Positions 31,716 through 39,463 of a DNA stretch of 61,667 bases are shown here, piece by piece. Source of the stretch: Gemmiger sp. An120 (GTDB lineage Bacteria; Bacillota; Clostridia; Oscillospirales; Ruminococcaceae); the NCBI RefSeq assembly GCF_002160955.1, contig NZ_NFLN01000016.1, positions 1-61,667 on the forward strand. The letters are read 5' to 3'. The position numbers were made by a program, and so were the translations under genes. Each line of letters starts with the position of its first letter. Within the stretch, counting starts at the first letter, position 1. The notes under the pieces are model-generated. The model saw nothing but the letters and a program-made list of their open reading frames with translations, made no database searches and was not told the origin of the DNA.

Positions 31716-33440
31716 TCACCTCGCAGTCAGCAGAAACGGCCTGCAGGGCGGGGCCCCGCGAAAGTTTGCACAGCAAAATTTCGTGGGGAAGTGAGGAGCG
31801 ACGCAGGGATGAAGAAAGCCTCGGTCAGTAGACCGAGGCTTTTGCACGGACCGAAGTCCGCGACGAACTGGTGCCGGTGGAGCGACACCCACCGTGTTTA
31901 TAAACTCACGGGCCGCGGTTTTGATATCAGGCGAAAGCTCGGTTGGCGATCCTCCCCCGAACAGGGTATAAACCTCAATATGGTCGGCGAATACATTTAC
32001 CCGCAAGACTGTGGCCAGCAAGGTGCGCAGGCCGGCGGGTGTGTCGGGGCTGGCGGCTGCCAGCTTTTCAGACGCTTCGGCGATCTGGGCGTCGGAAAGC
32101 CCCACCGTCCGGGCGGCTTCTTCCAGAACCCGGAGGGAAGTCTGCAGCTGTGCCCGGCGCTCTTCCAGCTCGGCCAGGCGCGCGGTTATCGCATCGCTTT
32201 TCGTCCCGCTGGCAAGCAGGCTCACCAGATTGCCGATCTGTGTTTCCACCGTTTTCAGCTCCGTTGCGAGGGCATCATTTTTCGGCGCGGCGCTTTGCTG
32301 GATCTCGTTGCGGTACGTTGTTGCCACCTTGGCAATGCGTGAGGCCGAATCAGAGCCCCCCAGCTGGTCTTTTACGGCCTTGGCCACCATAACCTCCAGG
32401 GTACCGACGCCAACGCCCTTGGAGGCGCAGGTGCGCGTCTGTCGCTTGTTGACACAGTTGTAGTACCGGTACTGGCGTCCGTCCTTACTTTGGTTGCAGC
32501 CCGTCACCACCATGGCCCCGCCGCATTCCCCACAAAATACCTTTCCGGCAAGCAGATACTCGTTCTTGGCCGAGTAGCGCCCGCCCTCGTTCTGCCGGCT
32601 TGCCATACGCGCCTGAACCTCCTCCCAAAGCTGCTGATCTACGATCCGGGGAACAGCGTTCTCGATCACCAGACGCCCCTCGGCGGGGCGGCCGTGGCTG
32701 TTCCGCTTTGCGCCGCCATGCGCCCGCGGCACCGCGCCGTATATCAGACGCCCGATGTACTTCTCGTTTTTCAGTATATCGTGCAGACTGTTTTTGCCGA
32801 ATGGGCGCCCGCTTTTGGTGGTACGGCCTTCGGCAGCCAGTGCCGTGAGGATCTCGCCATAACTGGAGCCGGCGGCGTGCATTGTGAAGATCTTCCGCAC
32901 TGTTTCGGCTTCCCAGGGATTGATGATATAGCGCCGATCGGCGTCCACATCATAGCCCAGGGGCGGAGTGCCGCCGCAAGCGCGGCCCTGGCCGGCCATG
33001 AATCGCATCTTCTCCACGACCTTCTGGCGGGTGACCAGGACGTGCATCTGGTTAAAGAGGGCCATTGCTCCCTCGTTGATGAAGACGGACGGGTCCAGCA
33101 GATCGCCGCCCACCAGAGGCTGCGTTACGCTCACCACCCGCGCGCCCAGGGCCTGCAGCTCCCGCCGAAAGGTGAACCACTCCACCATATCGCGGAACAT
33201 GCGGCTCTGGTCGTAGATCACCACCGTGTCGGCTCCGTTCCCAGTCCGGTACAAGTTCATCATTCGGTCGTACTCCGGGCGATGCTGCTTCATCCCGGAT
33301 ACCGCCTCATCGGAGAAGATGTCCAGGATCGTGAACTGATGCGCCCGGCAGTACTCGGCGCATTTCTTCACCTGTACGGCAGTTGTGTCCGGATTCTGGT
33401 TGTCTGTGCTGTATCGTGTGAGGATGAAAGCTGTGAGCAT
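31716..33440 (-). CDS. int: Large serine recombinase (phage integrase)
   Basis: 574 residues. N-terminal resolvase domain with catalytic Ser11 (TRYSTDNQNPDT), SRMFRDMVEWFTFRRELQALG; recombinase domain (PPLGYDVDADRRYIINPWEAETVRKIF ... NSLHDILKNEKYIGRLIYG); zinc ribbon (CGECGG near 310 ... YYNCVNKRQTRTCASKG); coiled coil (about 395-450). Catalyses integration between attP and attB. The ATG at 33,440 follows AAGGAAGGTG. The last ~50 residues are encoded through three hairpins (31,756-31,861) and look unlike an integrase end, so the frame may cross the attachment junction. Confidence 0.95.
   Translation of the reverse strand: MLTAFILTRYSTDNQNPDTTAVQVKKCAEYCRAHQFTILDIFSDEAVSGMKQHRPEYDRMMNLYRTGNGADTVVIYDQSRMFRDMVEWFTFRRELQALGARVVSVTQPLVGGDLLDPSVFINEGAMALFNQMHVLVTRQKVVEKMRFMAGQGRACGGTPPLGYDVDADRRYIINPWEAETVRKIFTMHAAGSSYGEILTALAAEGRTTKSGRPFGKNSLHDILKNEKYIGRLIYGAVPRAHGGAKRNSHGRPAEGRLVIENAVPRIVDQQLWEEVQARMASRQNEGGRYSAKNEYLLAGKVFCGECGGAMVVTGCNQSKDGRQYRYYNCVNKRQTRTCASKGVGVGTLEVMVAKAVKDQLGGSDSASRIAKVATTYRNEIQQSAAPKNDALATELKTVETQIGNLVSLLASGTKSDAITARLAELEERRAQLQTSLRVLEEAARTVGLSDAQIAEASEKLAAASPDTPAGLRTLLATVLRVNVFADHIEVYTLFGGGSPTELSPDIKTAAREFINTVGVAPPAPVRRGLRSVQKPRSTDRGFLHPCVAPHFPTKFCCANFRGAPPCRPFLLTAR
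31756..31861. other. Three consecutive hairpins inside the integrase 3' end
   Basis: A CGCGAAA/TTTCGTG-type stem near 31,756-31,786, a perfect 12-bp terminator-like stem AAAGCCTCGGTC (31,815-31,826) with GACCGAGGCTTT (31,831-31,842) around AGTA, and CGGAC/GTCCG (31,848-31,861). The region may hold attL. Confidence 0.6.
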
Positions 33441-33508
33441 AAAAACACCTTCCTTTGGGCGTGTCGAAGAGAAGTTCCCGACAATCATGACGTGAACATG
33501 GATGCACT

Positions 33509-33573
33509 TTGACAAGCCTACCCGGAAGGTGGTATAATCTCGCTGTTGGGACGGGGTTATACCTTTTCGGGTA
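33509..33573 (+). promoter_or_regulatory. Promoter flanked by a 17-19-base inverted repeat
   Basis: TTGACA (33,509-33,514), 18-bp spacer, TATAAT (33,533-33,538). TACCCGGAAGGTGGTATAA (33,519-33,537) and TTATACCTTTTCGGGTA (33,557-33,573) are inverted repeats with few mismatches, one arm covering spacer and -10. Could be an operator or an att-related site. Confidence 0.7.
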
Positions 33574-33621
33574 GACCTGTTCTGTTGACGCCCTGCCGGT
33601 TGCCGCCGGCGGGGCGTTTTT
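33545..33621 (+). ncRNA. Candidate ~75-nt small RNA in the prophage
   Basis: From the expected start after the promoter at 33,509-33,538 to a terminator (ACGCCCTGCCGG with GCCGGCGGGGCGT, then TTTTT, 33,588-33,621). No start codon with a ribosome binding site lies between. It is transcribed away from the integrase gene and antisense to nothing known. Confidence 0.5.
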
Positions 33622-33627
33622 ATACTC

Positions 33628-33840
33628 TTAAACTCTCCAGCGGTGCCCGCAAGACTGACACACACCATAGTTGACGGTTTTCGACTTTCGGCCGCGCAAA
33701 AGCATAATCAGCGCGATCCACCCGATCACCGGAATACACAGAAGAACAATGTAGAGAAGAATTTTCAGACAGCCACGTTTCTGAAGTTCTGCAACTGCCT
33801 GGATTTGGACATTTTCACTACCGCATTTGGGACATCTCAT
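33628..33840 (-). CDS. Small zinc-ribbon membrane protein
   Basis: 70 residues: N-terminal CPKCG near 3 and C-terminal CQSCGHRW near 61 make one split zinc ribbon around a single hydrophobic segment (about 25-48). Phage superinfection-exclusion proteins can look like this but I cannot assign one. AGGAGG precedes the ATG. Same strand as integrase and repressor, so possibly expressed in the lysogen. Confidence 0.7.
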   Translation of the reverse strand: MRCPKCGSENVQIQAVAELQKRGCLKILLYIVLLCIPVIGWIALIMLLRGRKSKTVNYGVCQSCGHRWRV

Positions 33841-33973
33841 TGTTGATTCCTCCTGAAAAAGTAGAATGCTTTATGTCATATGATACACCCGCAAGGGTAC
33901 CATAATCGGGATTTTTGGCGCTCTACCTATGCAGAAAAATCTGATTGCTATTTGGGTAGATTGCCTATTGAAA

Positions 33974-33990
33974 AACAACCGATGGTTGTT
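33974..33990. promoter_or_regulatory. Palindrome AACAACC-GAT-GGTTGTT
   Basis: Perfect 7-bp arms, 3-base centre. It lies within an AT-rich stretch with a possible TTGAAA ... TATGAT promoter directed rightwards. Likely an operator. Confidence 0.5.
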
Positions 33991-34033
33991 ATATGATGGT
34001 CTTGCACAATTTTCCAGGAGCGGAGGGATCAGT

Positions 34034-34174
34034 GTGACCATCACGGAAGAAGAACGCAAGCTGCTGGCAGCAGTGCATGCTGATCCAGAGCTGCGGAAAA
34101 AAATTCAGGTCATTTTAGAAGCGCCAGAATCGCCTGCCGCTTCTCCGGCGAAGCCGCCCGAAACGCCTCAATAA
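34034..34174 (+). CDS. Small uncharacterised phage protein
   Basis: 46 residues from GTG at 34,034, with GGAGGG 8 bases upstream: TITEEERKLLAAVHADPELRKKIQVILE then a Pro/Ala-rich tail. Helical and charged. Its 3' part is antisense to the 3' end of the repressor gene, so only one of the two may be made at a time. An in-frame start at 33,929 has no Shine-Dalgarno. Confidence 0.4.
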   Translation: MTITEEERKLLAAVHADPELRKKIQVILEAPESPAASPAKPPETPQ

Positions 34175-34442
34175 GTTCACGATCCTCATCGCTCAGCCCA
34201 TCGGCCACCAGGCCGGTGGGCTCTTTTTTTGTTTCTGTAGGATCATCGGTTTCGCCCATTAGGTATGCGGGGGAGGTGTGGAGGGCGGCGGCCCAAATAG
34301 CCACGATATCAGCGGTTGGTTCACGCCTCTGGCGGCGAAGGTCATTGATATAGTTGTTTGCCCGAGGAATCAAAGAGCAGAGATAAGACGCGCTCCTTTT
34401 CTGGGCCTTCGCCAGCGACATGAGCCTTTCAAAACTGAACAT
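34110..34442 (-). CDS. XRE/CI-like phage repressor
   Basis: 110 residues with an N-terminal XRE helix-turn-helix (FERLMSLAKAQKRSASYLCSLIPRANNYINDLRRQRREPTADIVAIWAAALHTSPAYLMGE, about 3-65) and a short helical tail. It lacks the peptidase domain of lambda CI, so derepression is not by RecA self-cleavage; the antirepressor at 35,142 is a candidate inducer. The ATG at 34,442 follows GGGGGATGG. It faces the symmetric operator at 34,475-34,528. Confidence 0.88.
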   Translation of the reverse strand: MFSFERLMSLAKAQKRSASYLCSLIPRANNYINDLRRQRREPTADIVAIWAAALHTSPAYLMGETDDPTETKKEPTGLVADGLSDEDRELIEAFRAASPEKRQAILALLK

Positions 34443-34474
34443 ATTCCATCCCCCAGAATTGTGCAAACAGTAAA

Positions 34475-34528
34475 ATCTAAAGAAATTCGAGATTATGCAT
34501 TGAAATCTCGAAAAACTTTAGATATACT
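34475..34528 (+). promoter_or_regulatory. Early promoter with symmetric double operator
   Basis: A mirror arrangement centred at 34,499: ATCTAAAG (34,475-34,482), TTCGAGATT (34,486-34,494), AATCTCGAA (34,504-34,512), CTTTAGAT (34,516-34,523). TTGAAA (34,500-34,505), 17-bp spacer and TATACT (34,523-34,528) make a rightward promoter inside it. Probable repressor-binding site of the lysogeny switch. Confidence 0.8.
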
Positions 34529-34532
34529 ACCC

Positions 34533-34554
34533 TTGTACCCGAAAACAGGTACAA
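34533..34554. promoter_or_regulatory. Second palindrome TTGTACC-N8-GGTACAA
   Basis: Perfect 7-bp arms just after the early promoter start region, so binding here would block elongation. Probably an operator for another regulator. Confidence 0.55.
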
Positions 34555-34685
34555 AAACACCAGACCATACAGGAAAAGCCCTGCACAGTATGTGCTTGTT
34601 GTTGTTAATTTGTCCTTGCACCTCAAATTTACCACAACAGGCCCGGAAACGCAAGGATTTCCGTAAAAGGGAGGAGGTGAATAGG

Positions 34686-34868
34686 ATGGAAGAGAATCAG
34701 AAGAATATCATTCAGCATACGAAAACTCGCGCCGAACATCTGAAAAACATTGCCCTTGAACTGGTGCAACAGCTCAAGGGCAGGCAGCTTGATTTTGAGG
34801 ACGCCGAAACAGTTTTGCGCTATATGCACGGCCAACTGGAACGGGACAGGAACAGCCGGTTACTTTAA
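34686..34868 (+). CDS. Small early phage protein
   Basis: 60 residues, charged and helical (MEENQKNIIQHTKTRAEHLKNIALELVQQL...). No family recognised. GGAGGAGGTG precedes the ATG; first gene after the early promoter. Its stop overlaps the stop of the convergent gene by 9 bases. Confidence 0.65.
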   Translation: MEENQKNIIQHTKTRAEHLKNIALELVQQLKGRQLDFEDAETVLRYMHGQLERDRNSRLL

Positions 34869-35075
34869 CCCCGCGGCCCAGAAGTCAAGGAATTCTTTAT
34901 CTTTGACTGCAGCCAGCGTGTACATACAGTCCTGGTACCAGCGAAGCAAAGCATACGAAGATTCATCGGCTTCTGTTTCCGGGTTACGCCCAATTTCACC
35001 CCGTTCCAAAGCGATGCGCAATTTTGTTTCCGCATACGACAAGGCCAGATCATGTTGGATTTGTTTTCTATCCAT
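34860..35075 (-). CDS. Small phage protein
   Basis: 71 residues: MDRKQIQHDLALSYAETKLR ... SSYALLRWYQDCMYTLAAVKDKEFLDFW. Not recognised; helical. The ATG at 35,075 has GGGAGGTG 10 bases upstream, which supports this frame over two competing ones. Being leftward within the rightward early region it would be switched off by early transcription. Confidence 0.6.
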   Translation of the reverse strand: MDRKQIQHDLALSYAETKLRIALERGEIGRNPETEADESSYALLRWYQDCMYTLAAVKDKEFLDFWAAGLK

Positions 35076-35141
35076 TTTTTTGTCACCTCCCTTCCGCCTC
35101 ATTGTAGCACGGCAGGGGAGACAACCACAAGGAGGTACAAA

Positions 35142-35846
35142 GTGACCGAAATCCAAACCTACACCAACGCCGCTTTTGGCAGCGTTCGCGTCCTGTACGA
35201 GGACGGCAAGCCGCTGTTCTGCGGCGCGGACGCCTGCAAGGCGCTGGGGTACAGCAACCAACGGGACGCTCTGAACCGGCATTGCCGGTACGTCGTGAAA
35301 CGCGACGTACCGCATCCCCAGTCTGTAAGCAAGACAGTGACAATGAACTTCCTCCCCGAAGGCGACCTGTACCGGCTCATCACCCACAGCAAGCTGCCCA
35401 GTGCGGGGAAGTTCGAGCGCTGGGTGTTCGATGAAGTCCTGCCGGCCATCCGCAAAAACGGAATGTACGGAGCAGACCCCGCCGAACTGGAACGCCTGCG
35501 CCGGAGCAACCAGGCGCTGCGCGATTGGTTCAGCCTGCTGGCCGACAGCAAGCGCAACCTGGTGAGCCTTCAGAAATCTATGACCAATGTGCGCAAGGCA
35601 CGGGGCGAAGCGAAGGGCCGGTACATGGCCGCCAAGGCCGATTATGGGAAATGGTGCGACCTGGTGCGGGATTTTGAAGAACTGACCCAGCAGGCGCAGA
35701 ACGACATCAACTCCTATATCGACCAGATCCAGATCGTGGCAATGGCCACGCCGGTGCTGGATGAAGATTTGAACATTCTTCTGGACGACATGGCACAGAA
35801 CCTTCTCGTCAGCCACGGAAAGGCAGGTGAAAAAAGTGGCGATTGA
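35142..35846 (+). CDS. BRO-N domain phage antirepressor
   Basis: 234 residues. BRO-N domain about 1-110 (AFGSVRVLYEDGKPLFCGADACKALGYSNQRDALNRHC ... FLPEGDLYRLITHSKLPSAGKFERWVFDEVLPAIRKNGMY), followed by a helical C-terminus. Such proteins bind DNA or repressors and trigger induction. Start is GTG at 35,142, 7 bases after AAGGAGG. Lies next to the repressor switch, in keeping with that role. Confidence 0.88.
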   Translation: MTEIQTYTNAAFGSVRVLYEDGKPLFCGADACKALGYSNQRDALNRHCRYVVKRDVPHPQSVSKTVTMNFLPEGDLYRLITHSKLPSAGKFERWVFDEVLPAIRKNGMYGADPAELERLRRSNQALRDWFSLLADSKRNLVSLQKSMTNVRKARGEAKGRYMAAKADYGKWCDLVRDFEELTQQAQNDINSYIDQIQIVAMATPVLDEDLNILLDDMAQNLLVSHGKAGEKSGD

Positions 35847-36057
35847 ACCCAATGTGTTCTATACCGTAGAACAGGCGGCGGAGCGCATGCAGCTCAGCGT
35901 TGAAATGGTTAAACAGCTGATCCGCGAAAGACGCCTGCGGGCATCGGTGCTGGGCAAATCCCGGGCGTATCGTATCAGCGGCGCTGACATCCTGGCCTTC
36001 TACGACGCCAACGCTACCCGACCCAAGGAGGCAGACCATGGACAAGCCGACAGGTGA
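35836..36057 (+). CDS. Excisionase-like helix-turn-helix protein
   Basis: 73 residues with a MerR/Xis-type winged helix (VFYTVEQAAERMQLSVEMVKQLIRERRLRASVLGKSRAYRISGADILAFYDA). May be an excisionase or early regulator. Start chosen as GTG at 35,836, 5 bases after AGGTGA; GTG at 35,827 is possible. It overlaps the antirepressor gene. Confidence 0.75.
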   Translation: MAIEPNVFYTVEQAAERMQLSVEMVKQLIRERRLRASVLGKSRAYRISGADILAFYDANATRPKEADHGQADR

Positions 36058-36202
36058 CTGCATCATCATCGACCGAAAGACCGGTGAGGTTCTTCAGCTG
36101 GAGCGCATGACTCCCGAGAGCTGGGACAGAGCCTGCAGGGTGATCGCCAAAGCCTTGGTGGATAACCTCCTGGCCGAGCAGAGAAAGGAAGCTGGGCTGT
36201 GA
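36038..36202 (+). CDS. Small phage protein
   Basis: 54 residues (MDKPTGDCIIIDRKTGEVLQLERMTPESWDRACRVIAKALVDN...). Two short beta strands then a helix. Not recognised. AAGGAGG 7 bases before the ATG. Overlaps both neighbours. Confidence 0.7.
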   Translation: MDKPTGDCIIIDRKTGEVLQLERMTPESWDRACRVIAKALVDNLLAEQRKEAGL

Positions 36203-36321
36203 AATTTTACGAGACAGTACTGCTGGCCATGGCCGCGTTCGTTCTGCCCGCGCTGCTTCTTGGCGGCGTGTGGTGGTGGATCCAGGTCGTCAGGCTGGTA
36301 ATTATCGGAGCATTCTTTTGA
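36199..36321 (+). CDS. Single-span membrane mini-protein
   Basis: 40 residues, almost all hydrophobic, with two short halves that may form one or two spans. Starts GTG at 36,199 overlapping the previous stop (GTGA); GAAAGGAAG lies upstream. Function unknown. Confidence 0.5.
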   Translation: MKFYETVLLAMAAFVLPALLLGGVWWWIQVVRLVIIGAFF

Positions 36322-36336
36322 GAGGAGGCGAGACCA

Positions 36337-36633
36337 ATGTTGGGAAATAAGAATGCCGCCCCGGTGCTGGAACACCGTGACGGCAAGGGTGATGGTAAGA
36401 TTGGACGTCCTACCGCCCCCATTGTACACCAGACCGCGGCGGCCTGCAAGACCTACCTGCTGCGCTGTGGCGCTATCCTGGCCGCCTTGGTGTCCGTCTG
36501 GTGGCTTTGCGCCATCATCGAGGGCACTGCCGGTGGCGTGACCGGCCCGCTGGTGTTGGCCGGTGTATGTGGCTGGCTGGCCCGGGCTCTGGCCCGGGCG
36601 GCGGAAAGGGGGTACATCGATGGCCAAGACTGA
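36337..36633 (+). CDS. Small two-span membrane protein
   Basis: 98 residues: polar N-terminus, membrane segments about 42-62 and 66-86, basic end. Not recognised. GAGAGGAGG precedes the ATG. Confidence 0.65.
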   Translation: MLGNKNAAPVLEHRDGKGDGKIGRPTAPIVHQTAAACKTYLLRCGAILAALVSVWWLCAIIEGTAGGVTGPLVLAGVCGWLARALARAAERGYIDGQD

Positions 36634-37291
36634 TTTCACTCCGGAGCAGATCTCCGAGATCCAGGCGGCCTATCGGGATGCCGCCAACCCGAAAAAGCAG
36701 ATTTCTATTCTTGCAGATTTGTACGCTACGACCAAAGAGGAGATTTGCAAGGTACTCGAGATTGAAATGCCTGCGCCGAAACCGAAAAAAGTGCCGCGCA
36801 GTTACGACCAATCGGTAAAGGACAGCGTGGTGAAAGCGGTAATCCTGGACGGCATGACGTACCAGCAGGCAGCAGAGCGTTTTGGCGTTCCATATGGGAA
36901 TGTCAATGCCTGGGTAAATAAAGCCAGAAAGAAGCAGGCGGAATTTTCCCGGTTTGCCGAAGAAGTCGAGGCGGAGCAGACTGCTGCGCCCGCTGCGGCG
37001 CCAGAGAACAAAGTGAAGAAGACAGCGAATTCTGGCTCCTCCAAAAAGCCACCGGCACCCTCCCCTGCTGAGCGAAAGCCTCTATACGAGAGAGTCCTCA
37101 GGGAAGTAAACGATGGCGTGGATGGATTTGACACGTTCCTGTCGGGCTTCATTGGGATCGACATATTCAATGAATCCGAGGAAGATATGCTGGACAATCT
37201 GTCGGAACGTATACATGGATTCCGGGACGGACTGAAAACCGGCATCGAGCTCATGAAAGAGGAGGCGAAATCCAATGCGCGTGATTCGTAA
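36620..37291 (+). CDS. Phage helix-turn-helix protein
   Basis: 223 residues. A C-terminal-facing HTH of the transposase/homeodomain-like kind (VVKAVILDGMTYQQAAERFGVPYGNVNAWVNKARKK, about 74-110), a Pro/Ala/Lys linker (about 125-155) and a helical end. The N-terminus (FTPEQISEIQAAYRDAANPKKQISILADLYATTKEEI) resembles another HTH. Probably DNA-binding; role unknown. AAAGGGGG precedes the ATG, overlapping the previous gene by 14 bases. Confidence 0.75.
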   Translation: MAKTDFTPEQISEIQAAYRDAANPKKQISILADLYATTKEEICKVLEIEMPAPKPKKVPRSYDQSVKDSVVKAVILDGMTYQQAAERFGVPYGNVNAWVNKARKKQAEFSRFAEEVEAEQTAAPAAAPENKVKKTANSGSSKKPPAPSPAERKPLYERVLREVNDGVDGFDTFLSGFIGIDIFNESEEDMLDNLSERIHGFRDGLKTGIELMKEEAKSNARDS

Positions 37292-37574
37292 GGACCCCGG
37301 ACAACCGCCTGAGCTGGTGGAGATGGAGAACACCCTGGCGGCGCTGCAGCAGGCCGTGGGCGGCTATATCGAGACGGTGACCCTGAGTGTGGACACCGCA
37401 ATCATCTGCAACGAGGAGGGTCGGCTGCGGGGCCTGCCATACAACTGCGATTTCCTGGGCATCTCCTTTGTCGGCCCGATCCTGGTGGTGGGCATCGACG
37501 GGGACGAGATGTGTAGCCTGGATAACGGAGACGCCGCCCTGATCCTGCACATGCTGGGGAGGGCTGCACCATGA
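37275..37574 (+). CDS. DUF3846 protein
   Basis: 99 residues: MRVIRKDPGQPPELVEMENTLAALQQAVGGYIETVTL ... AIICNEEGRLRGLPYN ... GPILVVG is the DUF3846 pattern found in phage early regions and plasmids. Function unknown. AGAGGAGG precedes the ATG; overlaps both neighbours. Confidence 0.82.
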   Translation: MRVIRKDPGQPPELVEMENTLAALQQAVGGYIETVTLSVDTAIICNEEGRLRGLPYNCDFLGISFVGPILVVGIDGDEMCSLDNGDAALILHMLGRAAP

Positions 37575-39463
37575 CCAAGTACATCTGCAAGTGCGGCAGG
37601 GTGGTGACAAAGAACACCACCGCCGACAACACCGGCAACCGGGACACCGCCGGCTGCGAGGGCTGCCCGTACCTGCTGCCCTGGGGACCTATGGTCTGGG
37701 ATGATCAGCAGAAGGGGTACACCCAGGATGTCAAAGGCTATGAGTGCCGGATGTCGCCAACTCTGGAGTACGCCTCTACTTACCATGGACGCGCGGACGA
37801 TAAATGTTCGCTGCACATCGTAAGCCTGGATCTGGACTTTCTGGATGAGGTGCAGGCGTGGATCTACGACCATGCCAACGAGACGCTGCGCGCTGATTTT
37901 TCCCGCGGCAGTATGCGGGGCATTGAATTTTACGACAAAGGACGTTACAGCCTGTCAGTCTTATGCGCGCAGAACAAGAAAGGCGTTGCCGCCAAGGCGG
38001 CTCTGCTGGCGGAGTTCTTCGGCCCTGACAAGCACCGCCGGGATATGACCCCGGAAGAAGAAAAAGCCCACATCCTGGCCGCCATCGAGGCGGGCAAGAC
38101 GCGGGCGCAGAGGAAGGAGAACACCATGGTTTATAAAGACCCATCTACCGGGTGGATGTATCGCGTAAGCCCCAAGGCTGGACAGGACGGTTGCTTCTGC
38201 ATCGAGTACATCGACCCGGTGAGCAGCGCTGAGTGGAAGCCCTGGCCGGCGGAGGCGAAGACCAAAGCCACCATCAGCGAGACCATCGCGGAGGTGCTGG
38301 AGGCCAGGGCAAAACAGAACGGCTGGGAGCCGACGGAGGAGAAGGAATGGAACAAGAACGCGAAGAATGCCCAGAGAGTGGGCGCTGCTGTGACCACGGA
38401 AACGAGTGCCACTGCGAACGACGTAGCTTCCCCGGCTATTGTTATGCAGACCAGTGCAGAAAAATCTCCGGCCCCCGCCTCCCCTGCGGATGCTGGAGCT
38501 GCAACACAAAGCCTGTCCGCTGCAGAACCTGCATCTTTGGAAGCCCGGCCTTTGGATTCCTTGGCCTTTGATTTTGGAGCAGATGCTGAAACAAATGCGG
38601 CGCTGCTGGCGGATGCACAGGTGTTTATGGCTGGCAGTATGGCCCGCGTGATGGCGGCCAAACGTGCTCACGACCGAACGGCAAGCAACTATCGCGGCAG
38701 CTGGGGAAAGTGGTGTGAGTTGGTTGGAATCAGCCGTGACACCGGGGATAACATGGTGAGAGTTGCCGAACAATTCGGCAACATACAGTATGATGGAAAG
38801 AATTTGATAGAAGTCCAGCCTTTGACATTGCTTTATGACGCATCCAGAGCGACAACGCCCCCGGAGATCAAGGCAAAAGTGGAAAGCCTGGACATCACCA
38901 CCCACAAGCAGTACCGGGAGGCCATGGCCGCGCTCAAGGAGCGGGACGCCAAAATCCAGGAGCTGCTGGAAATGAGTGAAGCCGCAGACCGCCGGGCCGA
39001 CGAGGCCCAGGCATGGGCGAAAAAGGCGGAATCCGACGCCCGAGAGGCCCAAAAAGAGCGCGACGGCGCCCGGGATGCCTTGCAGGCTGCCAAGCGGAGG
39101 GGGGATCAGTGGCAGGAAAAAGCGGAAGCACGGCAGGCCCGGCTCCAGGAGTTGGAGAACCGGCCCATCCAGGCCGCCGCAGTGGATTCCGACGAGGTGG
39201 ACAGGATGGTGACGCAGCGGTTGGAAGAAGAACTGGCCAAACAAATGCCTCGACAGCAGGAAGAACAGGAGCAGGCTGCTCGGGATGCTTACGACGCTTT
39301 TATCCTAACCGCCCGCAGCCTGGACAATCTTTGGCGGACACTTAAACCGCAAATCGCCCGGCTTGCGCCCGATCAGAAAAACGGCGCGAAAAATCTGCTG
39401 TTACAGAAACTCATGGAAGTAAAGGAGGAACTTATCCATGCCTGTGAAGATCACCAGCCTTGA
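37571..39463 (+). CDS. DUF3102-type phage protein with zinc-binding N-terminus
   Basis: 630 residues. Residues 1-60 hold Cys pairs (CKCG, CEGC), a likely zinc site. A middle part (about 190-330) is low-complexity. Near 355-420 the sequence MARVMAAKRAHDRTASNYRGSWGKWCELVGISRDTGDNMVRVAEQFG matches DUF3102-like phage proteins. From about 445 to 580 there is a long coiled coil. ATGA overlap with the previous gene. The gene may be a fusion of two proteins usually separate; it overlaps the next gene by 26 bases. Confidence 0.65.
   Translation: MTKYICKCGRVVTKNTTADNTGNRDTAGCEGCPYLLPWGPMVWDDQQKGYTQDVKGYECRMSPTLEYASTYHGRADDKCSLHIVSLDLDFLDEVQAWIYDHANETLRADFSRGSMRGIEFYDKGRYSLSVLCAQNKKGVAAKAALLAEFFGPDKHRRDMTPEEEKAHILAAIEAGKTRAQRKENTMVYKDPSTGWMYRVSPKAGQDGCFCIEYIDPVSSAEWKPWPAEAKTKATISETIAEVLEARAKQNGWEPTEEKEWNKNAKNAQRVGAAVTTETSATANDVASPAIVMQTSAEKSPAPASPADAGAATQSLSAAEPASLEARPLDSLAFDFGADAETNAALLADAQVFMAGSMARVMAAKRAHDRTASNYRGSWGKWCELVGISRDTGDNMVRVAEQFGNIQYDGKNLIEVQPLTLLYDASRATTPPEIKAKVESLDITTHKQYREAMAALKERDAKIQELLEMSEAADRRADEAQAWAKKAESDAREAQKERDGARDALQAAKRRGDQWQEKAEARQARLQELENRPIQAAAVDSDEVDRMVTQRLEEELAKQMPRQQEEQEQAARDAYDAFILTARSLDNLWRTLKPQIARLAPDQKNGAKNLLLQKLMEVKEELIHACEDHQP

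Noticed and set aside
37576-39244. Minus-strand frames of 100-427 codons opposite the DUF3102-type gene
   Set aside because: Composition shadows of the plus-strand gene; no start signals.
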